Shown: piece after piece, positions 1 to 13,321 of the stretch | Layout: each line of letters opens with the position of its first letter | How positions within the stretch are numbered: the stretch's first letter is position 1 | NCBI RefSeq assembly: GCF_051106095.1 | Contig: NC_135783.1 | Location: forward strand, 328,647,322 to 328,711,321 | Length of the DNA stretch: 64,000 nucleotides | Direction of reading: 5' to 3' | Origin: Pogona vitticeps | Lineage: Eukaryota; Chordata; Lepidosauria; Squamata; Agamidae | Translations under genes and position numbers: made by a program | The notes under the pieces: generated by a model | Told to the model about the DNA's origin: nothing | Seen by the model: only the letters and a program-made list of their open reading frames with translations | Databases searched by the model: none

Positions 1-1194
1 TTCAGTGTAAACCTAATTTAATTCAATTTTGAGCTTATTAACAATTAACATGAACTATTTTTCACTAAACTGCCATCTCTGCGTTAAAGTACAGCCATGC
101 ACATTTCTTGGCCACCAATCCACATGCTGCCTTAAATACACACCAGAAAAAGTAAGGTCAGCTCAAAAACACTTGGCAACTTGGGCTATGAGTTAACTAA
201 CATTGCACCCTTCGCTTCAGCTAAATAACATAATAACCGAGGTTGGAATCATACAGGTATTTGCCTGGTGGTAAGCCCAATGGCACTCAACAGATCTTGT
301 TCTTGAGGAGACACATTGAAGCCTTAACTCACTTTGAGATGGGACGGCAGCTTTGGGGTCTAAAACCTGCAGCCTGGAATAGAATCAGCCCTCTTGGCCA
401 AGAATGTTGGCAATTTATGAGGCAGGGATAGAAAGCAGGTATTAAACTTTAATCAGGAATATAACCTGAGGAACAAAAATGGGAAGAAAATCCTCCTGTT
501 CGGAGAGGCAGTGGGGCTTCCAGTGAGTCAGAACAAGGGCAATGTCTGAGGAAGTCAATTTGTCCATGAAAGCTCACATTAAAATACAGCAGTTAATCTT
601 TAAGGTGCCACAATATGTTTGACTTCTTTATTTCATTTTTAGACTGATATGCTAGCACAGACTAACACAACTACCTTTTTTAAAAGAACAAGTTCTGCTA
701 AAACCTTTCCAGAAGTCTGTCAGGTGAAGGCTCCAAAGAATAATGACACAGCAAATGTGCCATTTTACAACTCTTCTTAATGAGCACCTTACATCTCAAA
801 AGTAATTGAAAGGTTGCTGCATTAGCTGACCCATTTCCCTCTTTGGTTGTAGGTGTTCCATTCTCAGGGCTCCATTCCAGTACTTTAGTGCATCTGTACC
901 CTGCTTCTTTCCCGAAGGCATTTCTCCCCATCTGCTGGGGTGATGGAGTTCTGCAAGTCTGCATGCCGGAGGTAAGCAGAGCCTGACATTGAAACTCTCT
1001 GAAATCCCCAAGATTTCCCCCCCCCACACATTGTGCAAATGGATCAGCTTTAATGCTGCATTTCTGAAATGAGGGTTCTAAGTGTTGTTACAAAACATCT
1101 CCCACCCTGTCACTAGATCTGTTGGAGATCCAGGGAAGTTTTCATACAGGAAAGCATAAGGGTGCACAAAAAGATGGAGACCAAAAACTGGTTC
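1..1194. other. Gene-free, no recognised element
   Basis: Unique-looking AT-rich sequence. The short frames at 243-431 and 698-1038 have no similarity I recognise and no coding character. Confidence 0.5.
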
Positions 1195-1726
1195 AAGTTT
1201 AGTCATGTGCAATGCACCAGGTCTTAACTATAACTGGCACCAGAGAGGGATCACAGCTCCCCAGTTCTGGCTTGCCTGCACTGGTTACCAGTTGAGTCCT
1301 GGATCCTTTCCAAGGTTTTGATTTTTTCCTACAAAGCCCCTCACCTTATCTGTCAGACTGCCTCCCTCCATCGTCATCCTCCCAGGCCACCAGATCTTCT
1401 CAAGCTATTCTCCTCCATTTGGCTATGCTGAAGGAGGCCATGAAATCTTCAACAGGCCTTCAAGAGCAATTCCCAACAGCAATTGCCTCCTGGCTCCTTC
1501 CCTCCCTAGGTTTAAGAGGCTGATGAAGACGTGTCTCTTTTGAAAGGCCTTTGAAGGCAGCCTCTCTTGAATTTTCACTTCTGTAACTGCTGCTTTAATA
1601 TGCTGCACCATACATAAGGAGTTAATGCCAATTTTGTTGCTGTTGTTGGGTTTTTATATTTTGTTTTGTTCATGTTACTACATTGTTTTATAGGTACCCT
1701 CTGGAATAGTGCTGTGCACTAGTGGG
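1195..1726 (+). mobile_element. CR1/L2-like LINE 3' end
   Basis: Decayed C-terminal region with TTTCCTACAAAGCCCCTCAC and GGCTATGCTGAAGGAGGCCA, then CTGGAATAGTGCTGTGCACT and an AAAT repeat tail (1727-1795). Clade (L2 or CR1) is not certain. Confidence 0.6.
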
Positions 1727-1730
1727 GAAA

Positions 1731-1793
<63 letters not shown>

Positions 1794-1795
1794 AT
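1727..1795. repeat. (AAAT)n microsatellite
   Basis: About 17 units, at the tail of the LINE end at 1195-1726. Confidence 0.95.
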
Positions 1796-1799
1796 ACTG

Positions 1800-2734
1800 T
1801 AAATGCACATCTGTATCCAATATCAGCCACTTGTGTGGAAGTGCATGGGGAAACTATTCACAATTAAATTTAACACTTTATGAGGTATGTAAGAAAGCTT
1901 CAAAAAATGTCTCCTCAACATGTGGCACTACAAGATAAGGCTTTCTGAGTGGAGGGCAGTCTCAGAGAAATTTTTGCATTTTCATGGATGTTTGGAAAAT
2001 GCAATAATGCTTCGCTGATAGAAGCAATAGCACTGGATCAGTTGTTTGTGTCTTTGGAATCAGCCTCTTCTCCTGTAGTGTGTACTACTTTTATGTGTGC
2101 CCCACTGCTTCGTTTCATGAATGGAGAAAAGACCAGTATTGCATAGAAACATGACTTCTTCAGAATTGTGTATGTTGAACAAATTGTGATAAAACATAGC
2201 TAATTTCCTGTTGCCTCAGCACAGAGTGGACGGGAAACCATGAAATCACGCCCTCTGTTCCAGTAGGCTCTCTGTTGCATGACTGATTGTGTGCTCACTC
2301 TTGCAATCAGTGTAAGAATGGGTACACAAGAGAAAGCCTGCCAGAGTGTGAGAGGAGGATGGTCGCACAATTTCCTTTCTGCTTTGCATTCAACTACCAT
2401 ATAGATCCAATGTCTCCGCCTCATGTTGAAGATGAAATCTCTCCAGGAGGATGGAAAAGCCCCTGGAGTTTTTGCTATGTCAAGACAGCCAGTCACAAAC
2501 AGAGTCTTGGCAATAGTAAGATTTCTACACATCCTTAATAGTAGCACAAAATGATGTCTACAAGAATATTGTATGGGCAAAGGAAAGATGCTGCATAAAC
2601 GTTTGCAACATTTTCCCCCTTTAAATCAAGCCCCAACAGATAAGCTCCATCCTGCAACACATTAATATGGCTAGTATTCTGAACAAAATTCATAATTTTT
2701 TTAAAAAAATTCTGACATCACAAAAAGAAGAGAC
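1800..2734. other. Gene-free, no recognised element
   Basis: Overlapping frames on both strands at 2200-2580 have no recognised domain. Nothing supported. Confidence 0.5.
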
Positions 2735-2834
2735 AAGAACTTGAAATATCCAGAGCTTAGAGAAAATACATGTTTGGACTGTAATTCCCAGAATTCCCCA
2801 GCCAGTTTTCCATCTCTGGATATTTCAAGTTCTT
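2735..2834. mobile_element. Short inverted-repeat MITE
   Basis: 100 bp, with 19-bp ends AAGAACTTGAAATATCCAG and CTGGATATTTCAAGTTCTT, a perfect inverted pair. The middle has GGACTGTAATTCCCAGAATT, typical of hAT MITEs. A TTTC microsatellite begins directly at its right end. Confidence 0.75.
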
Positions 2835-2853
2835 TCTTTTCTTTTTGTCTTTT

Positions 2854-2945
<92 letters not shown>

Positions 2946-3000
2946 TTCTTTTCTTTTCTTTTCTTTTCTTTTCTTTTCTTTCTTTTTTTCTTTCTTTTTT
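2835..3000. repeat. (TTTC)n with TTTTC variants
   Basis: About 160 bp of pyrimidine tract: TTTC units, then TTTTC units, then a T run and G run to 3014. All frames through it are artefacts. Confidence 0.95.
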
Positions 3001-3014
3001 TTTGGGGGGGGGGG

Positions 3015-3937
3015 TGATGCCAGAACAGGGAAATACATGAATTCTGTTCTGAATGACAGTCATATCACTGTGTTGTCAGGAAAACAGAAAAGTAAGAAAA
3101 AAAGACGCGCTACAAGCTTTCATGGATCCAATGGAGAAACTAGTCCTAGCCAGGCATTCATGAAGCATGTAAAGAGCACACTCAGCGAGGAAAGTGTGCT
3201 AGCCCTACCCACTCCATCATCACTTTCAGCAAACAAAAGCAACAAACTCAATAGACCAAGGCTATATCCATGTAGGATCTATATGTGAGTCAGAACATGA
3301 TAAAACCTGGGGCTCTGCCTTTCGTGGAGAGTACTGTATGCACAGATGCAGGAGTCTCCTCTTGTTCAGAATGCCACTTGGCTATTTGAAAACTGGTAGA
3401 CAAGAGGAGGCATCACTCTCTTTGTTGCATGTCCACTTTCAGATACTTGAAAAGGGCTACTGTTATTGTTCCTGCATGAATGTGCAGCAAGATTTATTGT
3501 GAAACAGAGCAAATCAGCAATCCATAAGGCAATTCTAAAAATCGGGGCACCCCAAACAAAAAACTATCACTTTGAAACAGAACGTCTGCCATGTTGTGAG
3601 AATGGACCTTGGTGATTGGGGTAACTCATACAGTAACAATTGGAAAATGGTGTTGACATGGTACACAGCCGCTGCAGAAGAAATACAAACCAGAAAATCT
3701 GTGGAGGATTAGAAGGTTCTCACTTCCATCTTCAACACCACCAACAGCAGTGTGAGATAATGAAACAGAAGCAATGCAGACTATGAAAAAGACACATGCT
3801 TTGGAGCATGTTTAAATCGTATGCCGTGAAGCCATGAGAATGAATCCCAAACTATAAGCTTACTCAGTTAGTAGCGTCCTGTTCACTGTGATTTCAAGTC
3901 CAATGTCTGAAGCCCAGAAGAAAGTCTCCCCACCCTC
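3015..3937. other. Gene-free, trace of reptile MITE only
   Basis: ACAAGCTTTCATGGATCC near 3112 is the only familiar word (end of the MITE-like family seen at 58.6 kb). Confidence 0.45.
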
Positions 3938-4954
<1,017 letters not shown>

Positions 4955-5690
4955 AGGCATCCTTCAGTCTCGAGAGACTGTGGTAACATGCTCTGTACGG
5001 AGGACTTGGAATAGTATTTAGTGTGGCTGAGAAGGCCAATTCGAGAGTGACAATCCCTTCCACACTGAAGGCAAATACAATCTGTCCCCTGTCCAGCTCC
5101 CTGGTTTTGCTTGTTTCTGGACTGCCTCTTTGCCTCGGCCTGCTGGACAAGTGTCTCTTCAAAATGGGAGAGGCCATGAAGAACTACCTGGTTACTTCAT
5201 GCAACCATCCAGGCTGAACACTCAGATGTCAAGGTTTCCCATCTGTTGAGGTCCATTCCTAAGGCCTTCAGGTCCCACTTGCAGATATCCTTGTATCGCA
5301 GCTGTGGTTTCCCTCTGGGCTGATTTCCCTGCACTAGTTCTCCATATAGGAGATCCTTTGGAATCCGACCATCAGCCATTCTCACGACATGCCCAAGCTA
5401 ATGTAGAGTCGCTGTTTCAGTAATGTATAAATGCTAAAAATTCCAGTTCATTCTAGGACTGCTCTTTGGAACTTTGTACTGCTAGGTGATACAAAAAATG
5501 TGTCAGAGATAACGCATATGGAACGTGTTCAGCTTCCTCTCCTGCAGTGCACAAAGGGTCTAGGACTCACTGCAGTACAGGGGTGTGCTCAGGACACAGG
5601 CTCTATAGACAGGATGGTTACAGAACAAGAAATCATCCACATCTCAGATTTTTGTTAACCTCAGGTTGGGAAGTGGCACAGCACTTTATC
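4955..5690 (-). mobile_element. Non-LTR retrotransposon C-terminal region
   Basis: Minus strand. The frame 5385-5197 has RMADGRIPKDLLYGELVQGN, then KPQLRYKDICKWDLKALG, a C-terminal motif shared by several LINE clades. Flanking parts have CAGTCTCGAGAGACTG on the plus strand and a degraded upstream region to about 5690. Clade not identified by me. Confidence 0.7.
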
Positions 5691-5911
5691 AGTAAGTAAC
5701 ATAGACCTGAACTGGCTTGCCACCAAGTGACATGAAACACCCATCGATGCCTCTTTGGTTTGATACCTGCAATCATACATGCCAGAAACTGAACTCAAAT
5801 GGAGCACTCCTACCTGTGCTAAAAAATCAGTAGCCTCTGCCAGTGATCCAAAAAGCCATGGAAAAGGGTTGGGCTGATTCATAATTGCCTGAATTCCATA
5901 TGTGTCTGTGA

Positions 5912-6395
5912 TCTATGTTGTCAAGTCAGAAAAGACTTGTAGCAACCTTGATAGAGCTTTCAAGGTAAGTGAAATAGTGGCACTGTGGGTTAAACCGCAG
6001 AAGCCTCTGTGCTGTAAGGTCTGTAGATCTTCAGCTGTAAGATCGAATCCACATGACGGAGTGAGCACCCGTCACTTGTCCCAGCTCCCGCCAACCTAGC
6101 GGTTCAAAAGCATGCAAGTGCAAGTAGATGAATAGGGACCACCTCGGTGGGAAGGTAACAGTGTTCCGTGTCTAAGTTGCACTGGCCATGTGACCATGGA
6201 AGATTGTCTTCAGACAAAACGCTGGCTCTATGGCTTGGAAACGGGGATGTGCACCGCCCCCTAGAGTCGAACATGACTGGACAAAAATTGTCAAGGGGAA
6301 CCTTTACCTTTACCACTTCCACTTTCCCAGTGAGTTTCCATGGCCAACTGGGGATTAGAACCCTGATCTCCAGAGTCTAGTCCATCACTACGCAA
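5912..6395 (-). mobile_element. Sauria/ACA-type SINE split by another SINE
   Basis: On the minus strand, the tRNA-like head (about 6395-6315: GACTAGACTCTGGAGATCAG, GGTTCTAATCCCC) and the BovB-like tail (about 5966-5912: GAAAGCTCTATCAAGG, CTTGACAACA) are separated by a plus-strand SINE. Together they match the layout of the intact copy at 62850-63040. Confidence 0.75.
5966..6314 (+). mobile_element. tRNA-derived SINE inserted in an older SINE
   Basis: Head GTGGCACTGTGGGTTAAACC with a box-B-like AGATCGAATCC, body GACCACCTCGGTGGGAAGG and CTGGCTCTATGGCTTGGAAA, and end AAGGGGAACCTTTACCTTTA. The same family lies on the minus strand at 36955-37296. Confidence 0.8.
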
Positions 6396-7798
6396 CATGT
6401 AGTCACTGTAAACTAGCTCAAACTAGATTGTGTCAAAAGTGATACAAAGTACAATATAAATTGCTGTTTCATTGCACCCTTAGTCTTGAATAGACTTATA
6501 GTTTAACCTGATAATTCTGACCTTGCCTACTCTGAATTCCACCCCTATGAAATGGGAATTTTTACAGCCAATCTAAATCTTGTGAGGAGCAGATCAATGA
6601 TGTAATTGGGGCTGAATTACTTTGCACACTGGGCCAGTTGGAGAGCATGAAAGACGGTATAAATGATGAACAACAATAATGTGCTCAACACAGATCTGTA
6701 ATGTTCTACCTTGTTAAAACAAGCCAGGCCAGTTATGGTAAGTATAAATTACCCATATGTAACACAGCAATACACTCTCTGAAAGTTTTGTTTTCCATGG
6801 GATTCACGAGAAGTATAAAATGAACAAGCAAGCGCTATTATTGTAACAGGAACCTCAATAATGTAAATATGGCTATTTTAACTATCTGTATAAACTGCAC
6901 TGCTTTTTAAAGGTTACAATTTTCATTGGCTCACATTACAATAAATTATACCTCTTGTATACGTTTTACATTTTTACTAACATTTTGAACATGGCATAAT
7001 GACCTATGAATAAGTTGTTGCTTTAATAAGCTTAAAGGTTTTTCTGTTTTGTTTTGGTTTTCTGCTTGAACAAATATTTACAAACACAACTAACCAGAGG
7101 AGTGAGGAAAGGGAGTTGTCCAATCAAATGAAGAAAACCTAAAGCCTATTCTAAAACCATTTTAAAAAGCAGCTTCACATAATGGTAAACCAGTGTTCAT
7201 TTCAGTAAATGCTCGCACAATATTTTGTGCTATATTAAATTACTGTGAAGTATTAAATCCAGTTCTTCCTTTCAAAGTTATTAATATAAAATGAGAAATT
7301 TCAAAGGAGTAAGGAAGACAACGCATTGCACTGATGCAATTAAAGTGCTTCCATCACCGCACTTGATATATTGCTTTTAATAAAAGTATATTCAAAGCCA
7401 TTGTGCAGTTCTCTAGAGATGGTTTATTTCATTAATTTCTGCAGGTGCAAAGCACAGTGCTAAAACAAACAATCCTTCCATCTGCTGTTAACCAGAGGGG
7501 GCTGAGGTAACTATGAACACACCTATATCCAGAGCTGGGGGTTGGGTACAGAAGAAAAATAGTCCCCAAAAAGATCTAAGGCTAACTACACATGTTTTCA
7601 ATATTTTTTAATATTTCAACAAAGTGCTTTTCAAGTGCGGAGCAGAACAGGCAATTTTACAGCTGTATCTGTACACTCTATGCCCACTCAACATGTACTA
7701 TGGAAGACTGGATGTCAGCTGCCCCCAAATCTCTTGATGTTTTCCAATATTGGGTGAAAATTATGTGATATGTTTATTAATTGTACCATGGTGCTTTT
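6396..7798. other. Repeat-poor AT-rich stretch, possible conserved noncoding sequence
   Basis: About 1.4 kb without a recognisable transposon, in contrast to both flanks. The part from about 6870 to 7420 (for example ATTAATATAAAATGAGAAAT and TTGCACTGATGCAATTAAAG) has the texture of vertebrate noncoding conservation. No coding frame. Confidence 0.35.
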
Positions 7799-7870
7799 GG
7801 AAGGAAGGAAGGAAGGAAGGAAGGAAGGAAGGAAGGAAGGAAGGAAGGAAGGAAGGAAGGAAGGAAGGAA
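7799..7870. repeat. (GGAA)n microsatellite
   Basis: About 18 GGAA units. Confidence 0.96.
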
Positions 7871-9189
7871 ACCTGCTGTTGCTCCCACCACTGCTGCACA
7901 CATTCCACAATGTTTGCAAGAGGCTCCCATCAGCACTGGTATAGTACTGCTTGAAATTGTGAGCCCTGCCCTGGGTGGTCTGTACACTTCTCCTCTGCCT
8001 TGGGCTCACCCATTGGAACCATGCTGTGTTGAGCATCTTCCTGCTCCTTCACCAATAGCCACCGCCTTGTCCACCTCTTCGTCCTGTTTGGCTTTCTGTG
8101 CCCTGTGCCTCTCCATGCTTTCAGAGCCTTCCCATCACCTCCTACAGTTTCAGGCTGAGCAAGGCTGGGCAGGGAGGTAGAGAGGAGCGTGTCAAGTTCA
8201 TGATGGGGGGGCAGGCAGCCATTTTCTTTTGCCCTACTACCACGGGCACGTTGCCCTGGGGATTTCCCCACCACCACGTCCTGACTTCCTCACCAACTCG
8301 GAGAGAGGCTGGCAAAGTAAACTAGGCAGGGGAATGCTTATTCCAGTGGTGTGAAAAAACCTAGCACCACCTCCCTCTGTTTGGAGCTCACTCACCTGGT
8401 GAGGATTGCACCCAATGGCATATTGCATCTCCACCCAGTCACAACCAACCCTATTTAGCCTGCATCAACCCGCTCCAAAAGAGCTCATTCAATCACCCCC
8501 TGTGTTTTGTGTTGTTGTCTAGTGGCAGCAGCAGGAGACCCTTATGAAGACACAGATACAAATATGGCCCACACACCACATTTTATCCACTCATTTTAAA
8601 GGAAATGTGATCCCTAACCAGAATAAGCTAAAATCCATGGATTCTCTTGTTGCTGAATTATTATAGTTCCTCCTTAAGCAAGTTCCTCCACGAAACAATA
8701 CACTCAATGCAGATTTCTTCCAAACTTCACAGGCACGCATTGCCAAGCTCTCTAATGCTGCTGACTATAGAGAAGAAAAAAATAATAATAACTCACTATA
8801 ATCAACAGCAGGATCCTGATGTTCTCTTGCTTATAGAGAGCAGGCAGGCTGGTGAACAAGAGAGACATATATTTCATTTGCTTCAGAAATGCTTCCCAAA
8901 AAACTTCTCTACAGCTCTTAAAGAGACCTTGGGAGTCTCTCTTCCACATTGTTGCATATTCCTCTTTCACCAAATTGTTTCAGTAAACTAGTGGTCTCAA
9001 AAAGTTAAAAGGAAACGCCCCATCAAGATTTAATGATCATTTCACAGCTCAATAGCATTTTAAAAAAGCTTTCTAGCTCTTTTGCATTCATAGCTGCAAA
9101 AAGTTTCAACAAGTTTTTTTTTGTTTTTTTTTAGTACTGATGAATGATGACCCAAGATAATCCCTAAAAGAATCTGTGTCTGCTGGATA
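7871..9189. other. Gene-free; GC-richer block then unique DNA
   Basis: 7871-8330 is GC-richer than its surroundings, with frames on both strands but no recognised domain; probably an old unrecognised repeat. 8330-9189 shows nothing. Confidence 0.4.
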
Positions 9190-9400
9190 TTTTACAACCT
9201 CACATGCTGTCTGTAGTAGTTGTGACTGGGAGGGGCCTTTCTGGGCTGGGGTAACAACTGTCAATCTATCCAGCACTAACCAATCATTCTTTCCTGCCTC
9301 CAAATTCAGAGAGCCCCACCTCCCTAGTGTTCTCTTTCCCTCTCCTTAGTTTGTTGGAAGCAGTTTATTAGTTTGTTGTTAATCTATTCACAACTGTAAT
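9190..9400 (+). repeat. Unclassified interspersed repeat, copy 1
   Basis: About 210 bp sharing ACCTCACATGCTGTCT, GGCCTTTCTGGGCTGGG, AATCTATCCAGCACTAACCA and AATTCA-AGAG blocks with 52755-52975. No coding frame, and no terminal repeats found. Confidence 0.8.
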
Positions 9401-10296
9401 TAATGAAACTTTTTTTTTCAAATTCAAATTCAAAACTTTGCAATAGTGTCATCATGGAGAGGAAAATGGGAATAGGTGTGCTGATCCAGACTAATAGGTA
9501 ACTGAACAGATTTAGGAGAATTTTAAATGATTATATGATGATGATATAAATGGATCCAATGCACACTTCAGGAAAAGAAGTGAGCAAGAATGAGGAGATT
9601 TTTAATTCTGTAAATAAATAATCTAAAAGCTTTTCCCCAAAGTTTTGGTGTCAGATTATAGTTCTTGGTACCATGCAAATTCTCATGAAGATTAATTTTA
9701 GTTCTGTTAACTGACATTCAAGGGGAGGGGCAGAAGAGTCAACGATAACCCATACCTTAAACTGAGTTGCACATCGATCTCAGATATATTTTCACCTCCT
9801 CATCTGCAGTCTGTTATTGAGAGCCTCAAAGACCCAGAGCCACTCCAAATAGAAGACCTAGTCTAGGTAAACCAATGACTAGATGGACAGCGTTCCACAC
9901 AGCTAGCTGTGCATGAAAATGGAAAGTGGGCCCCTGAAGCATCTCCTCTGGTAAAAACCTGGTTAAAAAAAACATATATCCAGTTCAAGCATGGCACCTC
10001 CAATGCTATTGGGAACGTGTGGGAATAAACAGAGTAAGACTGAACATGCTTGTGTCAGGAAATTTCTCTTGCTTCCAGTGACAACTACAAGAGTGTGTCA
10101 AAAAGTCTTTGCACTTTTAAAATATTATTTTTTATTATTTATTCTCCAAAGGTTAAGAATATGACTGAAGTAAATCATAACTAGAGCAGGCCTTTGAAAT
10201 CAGCAGAGATCTGGCGATTTAACTTGCCTGTAAGTTCTATTGATTCAATGGGCCTACTCTAGTTGTGACTTACTACTGGATTTCAGCCATCGTCAT
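9401..10296. other. Gene-free, no recognised element
   Basis: Nothing supported. Confidence 0.5.
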
Positions 10297-10424
<128 letters not shown>

Positions 10425-10640
10425 TTTTACCCCACCTTTCTATTAAAAAAGGATCAAAGGCTGCTTACATCATTAAAATGACAATATTTAAAAACTAAAA
10501 GCAGCAAATATACCAATATTTAAAAGAATTAAATATTTAAGAATTAAATATTAAAAAGAATTAAACAAATATATTAAAAGTAGTAAATCAAAACCAAAAA
10601 CACATTTAAAAGCAACTGTCAGGAACCAAATCTCCCTAAG
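10425..10640 (-). mobile_element. CR1/L2-like LINE 3' end
   Basis: Minus strand, 3' end at the microsatellite: AGAAAGGTGGGGTAAAACAG preceded by GCAGCCTTTGATCC. AT-rich towards 10640. The ACAG/ATAG array to its left grows out of this tail. Confidence 0.55.
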
Positions 10641-11639
10641 GAACATATTCAGTCAGGGAGTTCACAAGCTACAAATCTACTACTTTATGCTGGGGCAAGT
10701 CCTCAACCTCCAGCAGTACATAGCATTTGCACCTGGAATGAGCCTGACCTTAAAAGAACACTTTACTTTTACTTAGTACTTTGCAAGTACAGCAACATGG
10801 GCTTTGTGATTCCTTAGAACTCACAACAGCTTAGTTAATTAGGACTTCTCTGGTAGCTAGTCAATGGCCTTTACCAGTCTTCTGGATTTAGCCAAACCCT
10901 GCTGATCCAAGAGACCAATCCTCTGTGATGATTTTTATAATTATTTTTTTTATTAAGAAAATATAGTTTCATTGAAACAGTTTGTTTTTGCTCAAGCGCT
11001 AGCATAAAGAACATGTTCAAAGGATTGCCATAGTTAAATACATCAAATAATTCCCATTAAAATAACAAGCACTAAAACTGGGCTAAGGTGGACCAGCCCC
11101 ACCTCCTTCTTCTCTTACCTACATTCTTTTTCTTTCAAACTACATAACACAAACCATCAGGAACTTCTATCAGGCAAAAGTTCTCTTCCACACCATGATC
11201 TATCTCTCCAACATAACCCATCGTCCATTTTCTACATTCCTCGGACCTCCTTCTTCATGAATGTAAACCAATTAACTCAAAGAGGCGTAACTGTCCGATC
11301 CGCCTACAATTCTCATGAAGATGCAGGTGGTTTATCTCCATTCCAATTAGAAAAGAATTTGTTGGGTCTTTGCGCTGGGCCTCCTTCTCCTTGCATCCTT
11401 ATCAGGTTTCACACTGTACCAGCCTGGCTGTAAATTAAGAAAAACAACTTCTCTGCCTTTCTCACATTCCCATGTCTTCAACTCCTTTCACTTTTAAAAC
11501 TTAACAGACTCCATTTTCTTTCCTCCTCATTGACTACAAATCCCACTATCCTTTAATCTCTGACTACAAGTCCCACTCTCCTTCACTCTCATGACAGCAA
11601 CAAGGCACAGCAATCCATTTTGAAAAACCCTCTCAGATA
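10641..11639. other. Gene-free, possible old repeat
   Basis: 11520-11600 has two copies of a GACTACAAATCCCACT-like phrase, a MITE trace. Otherwise nothing. Confidence 0.4.
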
Positions 11640-11845
11640 GCCAGTCATGAAGAGAAAGCCTGCCTGAAGAGAAAGGTCTTTCCCTGCATGCAGAAGGACG
11701 GCAAGGATGGGGCCAGCCTGGCCTCCTATGGGAGGGAGTTCCAAAGTCTAAGAGCAGCAACAGAGAAGCCCCTCACCTGTGTCTCCACCAAATGCACCAG
11801 TGAGGGTAGCAGAACTGAGAGAAAGGCTTCCTCTAAGGAGCTTAA
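11640..11845 (+). mobile_element. LINE 3' UTR fragment
   Basis: Contains GGCCTCCTATGGGAGGGAGT, CAGCAACAGAGAAGCCCCTC and GTGTCTCCACCAAATGCACC, a block known from reptile CR1/L2 3' UTRs. No intact frame. Confidence 0.5.
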
Positions 11846-12518
11846 CACCAACAGGCTCATTGTGCAATTATCAAACTACGTACTTCTCCACAGAGTTATT
11901 GCACTTATTCAGGCAAATTATTCTAGTATCATGCCAGTTTCTTAATAGGCTCACTTTTTGATAAACCGTTGTATAATCCTGAAAAGAACTGAGCATGAAG
12001 ATTGATTAGAAAGGTGTGCCTGAAAACAATGTACTGTATTTCTTTCTTTATTTCAGGTATTCTTATCCTTCTCTGTGAAAAAGGCCCTCAGAGACACATG
12101 TATATAATCAGTTTATAAAGGTGAGTTCTTGCCTGCAGTTTTAGAAAACTGAAAAAACATGAGACAAAAAAAAGAAAAATGGGGTGGAAAGGCATGAGGA
12201 AAGAAACATGCAGTCTTTTACAGGACTGGTGAAACAATCCCTTCATGTTCCTCTATTACTCCCTTCTGGAATGATCTGTAGTGATGAGAGTTCAGGTTGC
12301 CATCAGGGCATCACTGAAGTCTTTCTGGGTTTCTGTGGATCTCCAGATGAAAAGATAACTCTTGGGTCGAGCAGCACCAGAAGAGGAGAAAGCTAGATAT
12401 ATGTGTATGAGATGGCTTTATAGCCTAGACACCCATCTCCGTGTATTCCCAAGTGGTGCCAAGGCTCACAGGCTCAGCAAGAATATGTTTTTATCTGTAC
12501 TGGAGTTGCATATGATAC

Positions 12519-12590
12519 CCAGTGTGGCAGAATAGATAAAATGGTGGAGACCTTAGTTTGAATCCCCGCTTGGCCATGGGAGATTTGCAG
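12519..12590 (+). mobile_element. tRNA-derived SINE head fragment
   Basis: AGTGTGGCAGAATAGATAAA then AGTTTGAATCCCCGCTTGGC, the head and box B of the Sauria-type SINE, without a tail. Confidence 0.55.
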
Positions 12591-12906
12591 GGGCTGGGCC
12601 TTGATGGCACACAGTACATCAGTACTGTACATTAAAAAGCCAGGATCTATGGGAAGGATCTTTTGGGCCCATAATGTCATTGGAAGCAAGTTAAGGAGGA
12701 TAGCACTGGCATTGCGACTCATGATAAGCTTTCCTGTTCCACAAGCCATGACATTAACAATGGTAGCACCACTACTAGCATAGGGCTTGGTAAGGGGCAG
12801 ACTCACTGTTTGCTCCCTTTTACATAAGCCCCAGCAGTACATAGGGTCTCAAAAAACTCTCCATACCTTCTGTACACTGTGCACTGTAAGGCAGCACAGG
12901 ATATAA

Positions 12907-13321
12907 GGCGTCTTTTAATTTCGTGGCTGCTGTCTCCATCTGCAGTAATCATGGAGCCCAAGAAGGTAAAATCTTTCACTGCCTCCATATCTTCCCCTTC
13001 TATTTCCCAGGAGGTGATGGGACCAGTGACCATGATCTTAGTTTTTTTGAAGTTGAGTTTCAGACCGTTTTTTGCACTCTCCTCTTTCACCCTCATTACA
13101 AGGTTCTTTAATTCCTCCTCACTTTCTGCCATCAGAGTGGTATCATCTGCATATCGGAGGTTGTTGATGTTTCTTCCGGCAATCTTAATTCCGGTTTGGG
13201 ATTCCTCCAGTCCAGCCTTCCGCATGATGTATTCTGCATATAAGTTAAATAAGCTGGGGGACAATATACAGCCTTGTCGTACTCCTTTCCCAATGTTGAA
13301 CCAATCAGTTGTTCCATATCC
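12907..13321 (-). mobile_element. Internal RTE-BovB fragment (RT domain)
   Basis: About 415 bp matching the BovB reverse transcriptase from the region before SPSLFNLYAEY through NNLRYADDTTLMAES to GDSSHEIKRRL. Sequence on both sides is unrelated to BovB, so it is cut at both ends, either by 5' truncation plus later rearrangement or by deletion. Confidence 0.9.

Noticed and set aside
2701-3288. Lys/Glu-rich and Phe/Leu/Ser-rich frames
   Set aside because: Translation of a TTTC microsatellite. Same for 3860-4190 (CA/CT), 7715-8180 (GGAA), 10240-10498 (TATC), 26796-27262 (AAT/AAC), 50221-50632 and 58087-58486.
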